Shown piece after piece: positions 44,216-54,030 of a stretch of DNA of 64,000 nt (positions are counted from its first letter, which is position 1; each line of letters begins with the position of its first letter). Location of the stretch: assembly GCF_002288925.2 (NCBI RefSeq), contig NW_022098037.1, forward strand, positions 3,032,402-3,096,401. Direction: 5' to 3'. The notes beneath the pieces were generated by a model. It did not search any database, had not been told where the DNA came from, and worked only from the letters and a program-made list of their open reading frames with translations. Position numbers and translations under genes: made by a program. Source of the DNA: Delphinapterus leucas (taxonomy: Eukaryota; Chordata; Mammalia; Artiodactyla; Monodontidae).

Positions 44216-44820
44216 GTACGTAGACTCAAGGTGGAAGGCAAAATAGCCATAAAGCTTGGCGAATAAAGGAAGGTTAATGAGGGAAAGAATCTGACAAAAA
44301 TATTTAATTAGAATGCAATGGCCTGGCCCTATTATCTTGTATTATTATACATCTTGTCGTTAACCAAATCTGTAGCTAAACTGTGGGCATTTGTCTTCAT
44401 TATGTAGTAAAACAATATAATGAGCAAGTTCCAAACAATGAATAACTACCCTAAACTCCTCCCAAACCTGCAGAATGGTAAATGTTTCTATTTCGATTCC
44501 ATGGGCTCAGGGAGCTAGAGCTCAGCCCTGCTTTGAGAGAGGAAGGAATTCTTTTGTGTTTAAAATTGTGGGTAGATGCATCAAACCAAGGTGTCTTACA
44601 GTGTGCCATCCAATAAACTTGGCATCCCGAGGCCCAGAGGTCTGTCTCTGCTGTAAACTCACCAGGGGAGACCCTTTTTGGATTGCAGTTTCCTTATCTG
44701 TCAGACATGATGGATCTGTATCATCTCGAAGGTCCCTTCTGGTGCTAATATTCTGTGTTCAAGAAAATGATATGAATTGTTAATTCTCGTTTGGGGTCTA
44801 GTTTAACTGATAGGCAGGAA
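44216..44820. other. Unassigned sequence
   Basis: Mostly unique. A MIR-like tail appears near 44685-44760 (TTTCCTTATCTGTCAGACAT, CTCGAAGGTCCCTTCTGGTG), too short to name with confidence. Confidence 0.4.
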
Positions 44821-44824
44821 GCCA

Positions 44825-44938
44825 TTCTTCATTCATTCATTTGTTCATTCACTAAACATTTATTGAATGTTAATAGAATGCCAGCTGCTACTTCAAGTAT
44901 GAATGGTCCAGAGATGAAATTTCTGCCCCTAAGCTAGT
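44825..44938 (-). repeat. L2 LINE 3' end (reverse)
   Basis: CTTCATTCATTCATTTGTTC, AACATTTATTGAATGTTAAT and AATGCCAGCTGCTACTTCAA are the reversed L2 terminus with its (TTCA)n tail. Confidence 0.75.
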
Positions 44939-44939
44939 G

Positions 44940-45095
44940 CTGTTGTTTCCAGTCCTAACTGCACATTAGATCAACTGGGGAAATATTTTAAAACCCTGAT
45001 GCCTGCGCCCTAGCCCCAGAGATTCTAATTAAATTGGTTTTCAATAGGGCTCCATTCTAAAGTATGGTTTGGCTTGAGAAACTCCTGATCTAGAG
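44940..45095 (+). mobile_element. MER5A-type hAT MITE
   Basis: CAGTCCTAACTGCACATTAG, ATCAACTGGGGAAATATTTT, TGATGCCTGCGCCCTAGCCC, CAGAGATTCTAATTAAATTG and TGGCTTGAGAAACTCCTGAT match the MER5A pattern in order. It is flanked on its left by the reversed L2. Confidence 0.8.
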
Positions 45096-45280
45096 GAAGA
45101 TGCAGAAATTACAATACATTATACTGTAGTGTTAAGTATGGTGTTTCTGAAAGACACGCCTTCCACTCACGAGAGAACTAACAGGGTACAGAGGAAGTTC
45201 TCCTGTAGGAAGTAACATCTGAGGTCAATTTTAGAAGATGAACAAGAGTAAAGCTGGCTGAGAGGTGCTGGGATTCAGGG

Positions 45281-45787
45281 TGGGCTGCCCCCAAATATGC
45301 CACAATGGCAAATTGATGATTTTGAATTGAAGTTATAGACACAGCCAATGCAAGAGGGTCACTCTGACCCTCCTCTCTGGCTCTCTGAAATCGGGAAATA
45401 AATCTTCCATGTGAAAGGTGCATTCCCAGCATCTGGAGGTAGAAGGACACCCTTATTGGCAGAGACAGGAAATTCAGAGTCAAGAAGCCTGTGTAAACAA
45501 GCCTGTTACGTCTTTAATTTACTACCCTAAGCCCAGACTGAACAAATTCTTCCTAACTGAGTACCTGAAACCTAAGTTTCTTTGTCCTGTCAATTCCTCA
45601 CAAAAGTATTCTTTCTTTGTCTAAAAATATAAAAGCTGCTTTGGCTACTTCTTAGGTCTCATTTCTATGAGACCTCCATGTGCAAGAACTAAAATTTCTT
45701 TCTTTTTCTCCTGCCAATCTGTCTTGTGTATCAGTCCAGCCGCAAGAACTCAAGTGGGGTAGAGGGGGGGATTTCCCCTCCCCGACA
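45281..45787 (+). mobile_element. ERV1-like solo LTR (forward), type B
   Basis: Forward copy of the LTR at 40935-41477. Corresponding blocks are TGCAAGAGGGTCACTCTGAC, AAATATAAAAGCTGCTTTGG (TATA region), TATGAGACCTCCATGTGCAA, TCCTGCCAATCTGTCTTGTG and the terminus CCCCTCCCCGACA at 45775-45787. By eye the two differ at many positions, so they are old, independent insertions and not the two ends of one provirus, which would be in the same orientation. Confidence 0.7.
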
Positions 45788-46002
45788 CAAGGAAAGCAAA
45801 TGTACTCCCAGAAGAGAGAGCTGAAGAGACATCAGACAACCTGGAGGTGCCCAGAATCCCTAGAAGTTCAGTATGGCCAAAGCCCAGGGGAAAAGGCTCC
45901 CCAGATAAGGTTTAGCAATAAAACACTTTGGTACACACTGCTAATTGCTCCTCAATAACCCTTCATTTTAAGCGGGGGAGGGGGGGGGGCTATAGCTACC
46001 CA

Positions 46003-46380
46003 ATTAGTAACCACATTCGCCAGGTCCCTGGCAACTAAGTATGGCCACAGAACTAAGTTCTGGCCAATAGGAATGTGAAAAGAAATGATGTGAATAACCT
46101 CTAGGTCTCACCCTCAGGAAAGCAATCTGCTTGCATCCACATCCTCTTTCTCCCTGCCCATGAGCTGAAACACAAAAATAGTGCTTCAACCGTTGGTCAA
46201 CAGCATTCGAGGGAAAGGGAGAGAACAGATCAGAAGAAATCCCTTCTCTAAATGATAGCCCGATCATCCACTAGCTTGGACTTATACCCCAAGGGAGAAA
46301 CAAAGTTTTTATTTTGCTTGAGCAACTGTCTGATATTCTTTGTTACAGCAGTATAGACTCTTAATTAATATTCCACTAGA
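46003..46380 (+). mobile_element. MLT1-like MaLR LTR, old subfamily
   Basis: AGTATGGCCACAGAACTAAG, TTCTGGCCAATAGGAATGTG, TCTTTCTCCCTGCCCATGAG and a 3' end AGTTTTTATTTTGCTTGAGC with TTTGTTACAGCAGTATAGAC follow the MLT1 LTR plan ('tctggccaatgagatgtgagc ... tttaagccactg ... ttgttacagcagcctaaa'). It is more diverged than the copies at 32 and 59.5 kb. Confidence 0.6.
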
Positions 46381-46384
46381 AGGT

Positions 46385-47225
46385 TATTCTGGTGAAGAGA
46401 AAAATCACTACTTTTGGAGGGGTAGCTTTTATAAACATCTGCTTTTGTGAAGCTTTGTTGTGGAAAGTATAACACAGGATCTTTTCAAAATCCTAGTAAA
46501 GGAAGAAACTTTCTGAGTGATCATTTTTCACCAAGTACCCCTTGCTCTGCATGCAGTTTTAGTACCTCTAACACAGGCTGGTGTTTCTACATATCGCAAG
46601 ATTGTAGATAAGTGTTCTTCATTCAACAACCAAGTCTGTTCTTTGGTTAATGAAGGCCCAGTTGTAATTCCACAGATTTGTATTGTTAGAATGGGCCTGG
46701 AATTTGTCTTTTGTTTAATATTCTGGAATATGATTTTGGTGGACGATTCCCAGACTTCAGGATAGTACAAGCTCTCAGACATTTTATTGGGTTTTGATTG
46801 AGAATATTTGCAGGAGCAATTTCCAGGAGAACACTTAGGTGATACGCCTCAGAAGGCTGCAATCTCAGGTCCCAAGGGAACAGAAATCACCAGTGGAAAC
46901 ATGACTATTGTAGTTGGGGAAATCGATCTTCTTGGCAGGACATAAATCCCACCCACCCCCCCTCGGTCGTCCTACGAGAGCAGAGGTGTTAACATCATCA
47001 GGACAGGAGAGCAAAGAAAACTGGTTTGAATGCCAGAGACTTCACTCCCGCTTCACTCTACGTTCTTCACAGACCTGCTTGCAAACACTGGGCAACTGGG
47101 GGAAGTTGGTCCTGTGTGCTGTGGTGCCTGCCTTCCCAACGGATGGTGGCTTCCACCTTCGTTCTCCAGGGCTGAGTGTCCTCGTTCAGTCTTGCCCCTA
47201 AGACTATATCTGGGCTGAGGACCCT
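46385..47225. other. Unassigned sequence
   Basis: No gene or confident repeat. A G-rich run (G5AG10) lies just upstream at 45974-45989. Confidence 0.4.
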
Positions 47226-47229
47226 CTCC

Positions 47230-47900
47230 CCACCGTCTCTAAGACTCCTTTCAGTCTCTCTTGCTGCTGCCTTGGTTCACATTCCCATGATCTTTTGTTT
47301 TTTATTAATTTTTATTGGAGTATAGTTGCTTTACAATGTTGTGCTAGTTCCTGCTGTACAGCAAAGTGAATCAGCTATACGTATACATATATCCCCTCTT
47401 TTTTGGATTTCCTTCCCATTTAGGTCACCACAGAGCACTGAGTAGAGTTCCCTGTGCTAGACAGTAGGTTCTCATTAGTTATCTGTTTTATACACAGTAG
47501 TGTATATATGTCAATCCCAATCTCCCAGTTCATCCCACCCCCCCTTCCCCCTTGATATCCACGTTTGTTCTCTACATCTGTGTCTCTATTTCTGCTTTGC
47601 AAATAAGATCATCTACACCATTTTTCTAGATTCCACATATATGCGTCAGTATATGTTGTTTGTTTTACTCTTTCTGACTTACTACACTCTGTATCCCATG
47701 ATCTTTTATCTGAGCTACTGCAGAAATTGGCTCCTAACTTGTCTTCCACCCTCCCTCCCTCCCTTCCACTGTAGCCACAGACCCTCCGAGAGCACAAATC
47801 CAACCATGCTACTCCCCTGCTCCAGCCCTCCCATGTCTTCCCTTTGCCCACTGGATTCTTATCAGACCAGGTCAGCCAAATTCCTATAGCTCCCTCGGTC
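47230..47900 (+). repeat. L2 LINE ORF2 3' region, split by an L1
   Basis: Left part (47255-47296): CTTGCTGCTGCCTTGGTTCA followed by CATTCCCATGATC. Right part: GAGCTACTGCAGAAATTGGC, TCCTAACTTGTCTTCCACCC, ATGCTACTCCCCTGCTCCAG and TTATCAGACCAGGTCAGCCA. The consensus order ('ggttcaggccaccatcatctctcgcctggattactgcaatagcctcctaactggtc') runs across the L1 insertion, so both parts are one L2. Confidence 0.65.
47297..47693 (-). mobile_element. 5'-truncated L1 (reverse), 14-bp target duplication
   Basis: About 400 bp of reverse L1: TTTTTATTGGAGTATAGTTG, CTTTACAATGTTGTGCTAGT, GTACAGCAAAGTGAATCAGC, CACAGTAGTGTATATATGTC, CTGTGTCTCTATTTCTGCTT and CAGTATATGTTGTTTGTTTT. Perfect 14-bp duplications, TCCCATGATCTTTT, lie at 47283-47296 and 47694-47707. 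The intact duplication marks it as a relatively recent insertion. Confidence 0.95.
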
Positions 47901-48220
47901 TTATTCCTCATCCTTCTTCCCTAGATTGGCAGATGCCTTGCTTCCCTTGCCTTCGGGAGTGGGTGACATCATTTTCATTGCAGGGGGTGAGGGAGACACT
48001 CCCCTGAGATACACTCAGGGTATCTCTGAGCCAGAGTTCCCACTCTGCTTCCATTTGGCTCAGCTCTTGGGGAGCAGCATTTCTGCATGGTGAATGCAGC
48101 CAAACAGTCCAACTGCTGTTAGCATACCTGTAACTGGCTTCTCACTATTTATGCTGCTTCTGCTCTCAGGATAAGAGATCAGATTGACTGTGGATGGTTC
48201 TTACAATATAACTAGCAAGT
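47901..48220. other. Unassigned sequence
   Basis: No gene or confident repeat. GC-rich around 47920-48080. Confidence 0.4.
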
Positions 48221-48233
48221 GACAGTAGATGCT

Positions 48234-48658
48234 ACTTTCTTTTTTTTTATTGAAGTACAGATTTTTTTTGGCAGCAAAAATTTTGAGATTTAATGTTTTT
48301 TGTTTTGTTTTTTTGTTTGTTTGTTTTGTGGTACGCGGGCCCCTCACTGTTGCGGCCTCTCCCGTTGCGGAGCACAGGCTCCAGACGCACAGGGCCAGCG
48401 GCCATGGCTCACAGGCCCAGCCGCTCCACGGCATGTGGAATTTTCCCGGACCGGGGCACGAACCCGTGTCCCCTGCATCGGCAGACGGACTCTCAACCAC
48501 TGCGCCACCAGGGAAGCCCGAGATTTAATGTTTTAAATAGATCTTGTACTTTCCAGTTCACTGTGGTGCCCACCACTTTTTAAAAAATTTTTATTTTATA
48601 TTGGAGTATAGTTGATTTATAATGTTGTATTAGTTTCAGGTGTACAGCAAAGTAATTC

Positions 48659-48700
<42 letters not shown>

Positions 48701-48746
48701 TTTTTCAGACTCTTTTCCCTTATAGGTTATTACAAAATATTGAGTA
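48234..48746 (-). mobile_element. L1 3' end with probable 3' transduced segment
   Basis: The L1 proper (reverse) spans about 48575-48746: AATTTTTATTTTATATTGGA, GTATAGTTGATTTATAATGT, GTACAGCAAAGTAATTCAGA, (AT)n and TTATTACAAAATATTGAGTA. To its left are about 120 bp of non-L1 sequence (excluding the SINE), then a T9 run at about 48240. The 10-mer AGTAGATGCT occurs just outside the outer T run (48224-48233) and just outside the L1 5' end (48747-48756). That is the arrangement expected if the L1 carried 3' flanking DNA to this site. Confidence 0.55.
48300..48519 (-). mobile_element. CHR-type tRNA SINE (copy 6, reverse), 15-bp target duplication
   Basis: Reverse-strand full-length copy with a (CAAA)n-type tail (T/G-rich at 48300-48328 on the plus strand). 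The GTGGTACGCGGGCCCCTCAC 3' end and TGCGCCACCAGGGAAGCCC head are both present. Perfect 15-bp duplications, GAGATTTAATGTTTT, lie at 48285-48299 and 48520-48534. It inserted into the putative transduced segment of the L1 and so postdates it. Confidence 0.97.
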
Positions 48747-48805
48747 AGTAGATGCTTTCACTTTCACATGTGGTATGATTCTACAAAGCATGAATGTCTC
48801 CTCAC

Positions 48806-48806
<1 letters not shown>

Positions 48807-48839
<33 letters not shown>
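48807..48839. repeat. (AC)n microsatellite
   Basis: About 16 AC units in a pure run between CTCACA and TCTGATTCC. Confidence 0.95.
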
Positions 48840-48840
<1 letters not shown>

Positions 48841-48841
48841 C

Positions 48842-49235
48842 TGATTCCTAAGAATCAAAACATTATTTTAAAAACCTAGGGCAGCAATAGAGAACAAGAG
48901 AATAGTAAATAGGGTGACAAAGTATCAAAAAAAGAAGATGAGAGAGAATGGTTTTGAAAGGGAATTAAAGAGACCAACTCTGAAACTTTGAATACTTCTC
49001 AGCTTTGTCAACAGCTGCCCCTAGGCCCAGGCATCTGTGGTTTACAGACAGAGTTGATTGGCTTTAGGTGGCCTGTGGATCAATGACTGTAAAGACGCCT
49101 AACATTTGTAGTAACCTATATGAAAACCTTCTGAGGAGTTGGGATTCTTGGTCACTAGCCCTCTTTCTCTGAATCTCTCAAGAAATAAGGAAGCAAGATA
49201 TTTAAATGCAAACAGCACAAGCACCGAGGATAAAA
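48842..49235. other. Unassigned sequence
   Basis: No gene or confident repeat. Confidence 0.4.
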
Positions 49236-49237
49236 AA

Positions 49238-49440
49238 AAATGGCTTTCGGTCCCAGTTATCCCATTTACTAGCTGGGTGCCCTCAGATAAGTAGCTTAAC
49301 CTCCCCGAGCCTCAGTTTACCTAATGGCAAACATAGGAACATAAACACCAATTCACCAGGCTACTGTGAGTCTCAATGAGATAAGCATGTTCAGTTGGCA
49401 GTATTGAAGCAGCACATAGAGGTGATCAATAGATAGTTTA
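49238..49440 (+). repeat. MIR SINE
   Basis: CCCAGTTATCCCATTTACTA, GCTGGGTGCCCTCAGATAAG, CTCCCCGAGCCTCAGTTTAC, TGTGAGTCTCAATGAGATAA and AAGCAGCACATAGAGGTGAT are typical MIR blocks in order. Confidence 0.85.
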
Positions 49441-49915
49441 TCTCATCTCTTCTGAGCATGAATCCCATCTATGTTAAATGATGGAAAGACTATTTGCCCT
49501 GTCTCTTACAGGGCTGTTAGGATCTTTCATTACATAATGTTCATTGAAAGACCCTTGTACATTATATAGCACTGTATGTATAATGTAAGTTATTGTTGTT
49601 GCTTTGTTAATTATTTTTATGATTCCTCTAGTGATTATTTATAGGGACCTGGAGGTTAATGATTCTTAGTCTAAGGAATACAGATACCTGGTGCATGGGT
49701 AATACATGTCATTCCTGGCAGCTGCCCACTCATATTGGAGAGAAGGAAGAAAACCAATGTCAGAGAAAGGCTTGGCAATGCCCTGGAAAGCAGAGTGAAT
49801 AGATACCTAGGTTGCGACCTGGTTTTTGCTCTCAGATGATACGAGAAAGCTCAGAGCTGCTTTGCTGAAGCAGGGTGATTGTAAAGTCACAATATGGCGT
49901 TAATCTTCTATGATT
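49441..49915. other. Unassigned sequence
   Basis: No gene or confident repeat. AT-rich around 49550-49640. Confidence 0.4.
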
Positions 49916-49917
49916 GT

Positions 49918-50265
49918 TGTCACTGTCTGGTGAACCTCTACCTTACCTCAAAACTCAGCTCAAGCATCACCTACCTTATATGGGTTTAGCTCCTTCTTCT
50001 CTATGCTCTCACAGCACCCCATACTTACCTCTTTTCATGCAGCTATCCTACTACATTATACTCTATCCATCCATCCATCCATCCATCATTCAGTAAATAG
50101 CTAGTGCATGTCTCTCCTGGGCTGGACACTGAGCTAAGCACTCAGGTTATACAGGCGGTTCATTCACCTATTCCTTCCACTAGACTGAGAGTCCTGTGGC
50201 CCTTTTTCATTCATGCCTATATCCTAGAGGCTTCGCCAAGGGCCTGGTACCTAATAGACACTCAG
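49918..50265 (+). repeat. L2 LINE 3' region with an internal inverted L2-like piece
   Basis: AAACTCAGCTCAAGCATCAC, TATGCTCTCACAGCACCCCA and TTCCACTAGACTGAGAGTCC, followed by AAGGGCCTGGTACCTAATAG, are forward L2 blocks. Between them, after an (ATCC)n run (50065-50088), CATTCAGTAAATAGCTAGTG and GGCTGGACACTGAGCTAAGC read as a reversed L2 end, i.e. a second L2 piece inserted in opposite orientation. Confidence 0.6.
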
Positions 50266-50267
50266 GA

Positions 50268-50465
50268 GATGGTTCAGTGTGGTGATTAAGAGCACACCAA
50301 GTCTTGTGTAAGTTGCTGAAGCCTTAACCCTCATTCTCCTCATCTGTTATAATAATACCTACCTCTACATTTGCTCTAAGGATGAAAATAAAACACTCCC
50401 ATAAAGCACTTGGAAAGGTACCTAGGATCTAGTAAGTGCTGTGTAAATGATAGCCTCAGTCATAA
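50268..50465 (+). repeat. MIR SINE
   Basis: TTCAGTGTGGTGATTAAGAG, CATTCTCCTCATCTGTTATA, CTCTAAGGATGAAAATAAAA and AAAGCACTTGGAAAGGTACC, followed by TAGTAAGTGCTGTG, are MIR blocks in order. Confidence 0.8.
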
Positions 50466-51285
50466 TAAATTACTCTGGCTTACACTCTGAGGTATAGGAG
50501 GCTGGTCTGTCACAATGGATGGGGCAGCTCATGCTTCTTTGTCTCCTTTCTCCCATCCCTCCCCCCCCGCCCCTCATCACCAATGCCCCCCGTAACCACA
50601 TACATATTCAGAAGTATCTTCTGGGTCCTTCTTGCCCAGAAACTCACCTGGGGTAAGGAATCTGCTAAGGTCTCTGACAGGCCTTCCCAGTACCAGGTGT
50701 CATCTGTCTAGTTTTTAGCAACTTTGTCCCTTTCTGTTCTCATATCCAGAAGCATCCCAAGGGGCAAAACTCACATCCCAGCACAAAACACTTCACTTTA
50801 GAAGCAATACCGAAACTGTCTGGCCACGAACAATGTCCTTTTCCCTAGGATTAATGTTTCCTTTTCATAACTGCTGATCAAATTAAGACTGCAATGTGAG
50901 CAAAAGCAGAGAGTGGCAGAAAGGAAAGTACAGAGCACAGAGGATTCTTCCCGCCCTCCTCCACTGCCAAACGTACAAGTCTCAAATCCAAAACAAAATT
51001 AAAGGGAAAGAGAAAGAAAGGGACCAAATTGATTAGGTGCTGGTATGCAGTTTAGAAAATCAGTTTAACTGAAGTTAAAAAAAAAAAAAAAAGTGCTGTG
51101 GTTGTTCCTGTGATTGGATTTAAAAATTCATCTCCTCAGATAAAATCCACTTTGTCACTCTGCTGCCCTCTGTCCTGCCTCCAAGTCATCCTGATGTTGG
51201 GTCAATAGTCTCTGAATCGTGTTTCCTAGCTCCATGGCCAGTCACTGTGATGCTCACTTAATGACAGTCACCAGGAAGAATCTTA
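50466..51285. other. Unassigned sequence
   Basis: No gene or confident repeat. A C-rich stretch (50561-50573) and an A17 run (about 51076-51092) are present. Confidence 0.4.
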
Positions 51286-51289
51286 ATCA

Positions 51290-51505
51290 AAATGTGGGTT
51301 TGGGGTCAGTTAAACCTGGGCTCATTTCCAGATCCATGCCCTTTGAGTTATGTGGCTTTGAGCAAGTTTCTGAACTTCTCTGAGCATGTTTCCCCATCTG
51401 TAAAATGGGTATAATAACACCTACCTCCCAAGGTAGCTATGAGGATTGCATAGGATATATACATTGCTCAGCACACAGTAGGTGCTCCACAGTTGAGAGT
51501 TCCTT
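51290..51505 (+). repeat. MIR SINE, well preserved
   Basis: AGTTAAACCTGGGCTCATTT, GTGGCTTTGAGCAAGTTTCT, GTTTCCCCATCTGTAAAATG, GTATAATAACACCTACCTCC and CACACAGTAGGTGCTCCACA span almost the complete MIR. Confidence 0.88.
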
Positions 51506-51782
51506 TCTCTTTGACACCTGAAGATGTTACTCTTGTTTTTGTTTTGGTCTCCTTTAACATGTAAATCCCCGTTAATGGTGTAACTCTTTAAATTGTTATC
51601 AATCTGTTATTTGCTCCCAAATGGGTTTCAGATTTTTTTTTCTGAATACAGGCTTTTATAGAGGAAGAAAGAGGACAGAGAGAATGTGATGGATACAGAG
51701 TAACCATGGGATCCCAGGGGGAAGACAGCTGTGGAGAGTGGAAGGATTACAGAATCAGGAGACCAGGAGCCCAAATCTACGT

Positions 51783-51856
51783 TATATATAGTAGTGTGTA
51801 TATTTCAATCCCAACTAACACAACATTGTAAATCAACTATACTCCAATAAAAAATT
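51783..51856 (+). mobile_element. Very short L1 tail with 5' inversion (twin priming)
   Basis: The right half, CTAACACAACATTGTAAATC and CAATAAAAAATTTTTAAAA, is the forward L1 3' terminus. The left half, ATATATAGTAGTGTGTATAT with TTCAATCCCAA, is in reverse L1 orientation (compare the reverse L1 copies near 29610 and 47505). The junction is near 51813-51815. A 5'-inverted L1 of this kind is the known product of twin priming. Confidence 0.7.
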
Positions 51857-51859
51857 TTT

Positions 51860-52255
51860 AAAATCGTATCCGTTTCCTCCCTTCCTTCCTTCCTTCTCTT
51901 TCTTTTTAAATATTGACACTGCAAATCACAACAGTCACATTGTACAAGAAGTGAGTGAGAAGTCCAAAAAAGTGATCTATTCCCTAGGCATAGGATTAAA
52001 AGTGTCCTGCTGGCATTACTGGATTTTGTAGCTGTGGGCAGAGTCATGACTTGAAGCCTTGGCTATTTTTCTGCTTCTTGTCTCTTTGGGCAACTTTCAC
52101 ATGCTAAAGGGACACACACACACCCACACACACACACCGTGCATGCAACACAATGTATGGCTTTATTTATTGAATTCCTGCCATATAACAGGTATTAAGT
52201 GTCTTATGGAAATTATAATTTAATTTTCAAAACTCATGTATAAATTTTTTATATC
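51860..52255. other. Unassigned sequence with short simple repeats
   Basis: (CTTC)n at about 51880-51900 and an interrupted (AC)n at 52112-52138. No gene. Confidence 0.5.
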
Positions 52256-52259
52256 AATT

Positions 52260-52560
52260 AAGATTTTTAGAAATCCAATTCAAACAAACCAAAACAAAAG
52301 GAGAATTTATTGACTTATAGAACAAACAAGTCTAGAGCTACAGCAGGATCTAAGGACTTAACTCTGTCTTTCTCCATCTCCCACCTCTGACTGTCTCTGT
52401 CAGGTTTGTGTTTAAACAGGCTTCTCCAAGGCTTCCAGTAGCTTCTGGCCTAATTTCTATCGGCTCAGTTACTCCAGCACCCAGAGATCATTTCCCCAAT
52501 CATTCCCTAAAATATCTTCAGTGGGAGTCTCATTGTCCCAGCCTGTGTCACATGCATGAA
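52260..52560 (+). repeat. Old interspersed repeat, family not named (copy B)
   Basis: Same order of blocks as copy A at 30.1 kb: AAGGAGAATTTATTGACTTA, GATCTAAGGACTTAACTCTG, CCAGAGATCATTTCCCCAAT, AGTCTCATTGTCCCAGCCTG and TGTCACATGCATGAAC. Alignment of the two copies would define the shared element. Confidence 0.5.
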
Positions 52561-52744
52561 CTTGAAACAGCCCCCATGGCCAGTGGTCACAGTGCTCAGA
52601 AAGTCCAGAGGCAGATCCCGTGTCCTCTCCCAAGAGTCTGAGGTCATCCTCTCACACCACATGCCTTGAGAGTGGAAGCCATGCTCCTCCAGAGATAACT
52701 AGACTTATGTTCCTGAAAGTATAGAAATGGTGAGAACAAGAGAT

Positions 52745-52925
52745 GTGCACTGTAGTACTCCAGGAGGTGAGTAGTATTGTCCTTGTTTTGCAGAAGAAGA
52801 GATTGTAGGTTAAAAAGACTGAGGGACCTGCTCAAGGTCACAGAGCTGGCAAAACGAACCCAGGACTTGAGTTGACATTGGCCACTTTCAGGGTTTTCAC
52901 CCTTATCCAGGTCCATGCTGCATAA
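52745..52925 (+). repeat. MIR-type SINE
   Basis: GTCCTTGTTTTGCAGAAGAA, GGACCTGCTCAAGGTCACAG and AGCTGGCAAAACGAACCCAG, followed by GACTTGAGTTG, match the MIR 3' core ('cattttacagatgaggaaac ... gcccaaggtcacacagctgg ... gaacccagg'). Confidence 0.75.
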
Positions 52926-53660
52926 ACTAGAGGTTGACACTGAGTGAACCAGTTAAGTCTTAGTGGTCCCTAGATTGAGAAAACTCATTTTTGCCTGTTT
53001 TAATATCAATATAGCATGAGCATTCCTTCCCCCTTCACTATGTTCAATCCCTCTTTCTCTCACTTTTCCTCCTGGACAGATAATGGCTCTTCCTATCTAC
53101 ACTTCTTCACAGGCAGAGCCTCTATGTAAATAAGTTCTTATTAGTAAATTTGGAGGGGGGCGCATATCTAATCTGCTTCCAGCTTTTTAAATAAAGGAAG
53201 TAAGAAGTTCTCAGCGATGTCAGCCTTGTCAAACTGAAATGTGTGGAAATCTAAGTGTGGCCGCCAGGGGGCCCATGGTGGGTATAGATTTTTTTTTTTT
53301 AATTTATTTCTACATTTGTGTTAAGGTCAGTGTATTCATTTCACAGTAGGGAAGGATGAATTTTGACATTTTTATAAGGGTGATTGATTGGTTTGTGTCC
53401 ATTTGTGAGACTCAACATGGCAAGAGGCCATGGCTAATGGAAGAGGAGGGGGAAAAAAACCTCAAAAATAACTACTTTTGTCAGAAGTCTGCCTATCACC
53501 GTTTTGAAAGCTGTCCAGAATTGTGGACACAGATCTGAGCAGAAGATAGAAAAGTGTTCAACACACATTCATTAAAGTACAAAGGGAAGGTTATTGACAA
53601 GGATTTCATTTGAAATATGCATCCCAGCTGCCCCTGCTTTTTGCTGACAAACCTTCTGTG
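52926..53660. other. Unassigned sequence
   Basis: No gene or confident repeat. A G-rich/T-rich pair of short runs is present (about 53155 and 53288-53299). Confidence 0.4.
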
Positions 53661-53664
53661 TCCC

Positions 53665-54030
53665 TCTCACGGAGGTATTACAGAGGAATGACATCTTCAC
53701 AAAAGGGACCTTCTGCCTGGAACCCTCTTGCCCACACTTCATGGTCTCCACTGACGGTTCGGCTTATGTGGACCTTCCTTGGGGTGCTGGAGGCCTCCTG
53801 AGCCCTCGACTAGCTCTATATATCCTGACCTTTGACCTCCACACGATTATAATCAGAGCACCTGTAACTCCTCCCTCAATCGTTGTCCTCCTGGCTAGAC
53901 TCTGAATTTGATGAGCTAATGAGGCTAGGGGACATGTGTGTCTGCTCCTTGTCATATCTTACTTGACAAGCAGAGGACATAAAATTTATGGCAGGAGTTA
54001 CCAAATACCTATTAAATGAATAGCTTTTAA
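53665..54030 (+). repeat. L2 LINE 3' end
   Basis: CTTCTGCCTGGAACCCTCTT, GACTCTGAATTTGATGAGCT, GTGTGTCTGCTCCTTGTCAT and AAATACCTATTAAATGAATA are L2 3' blocks. The central part (53740-53870) is diverged. Confidence 0.55.
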
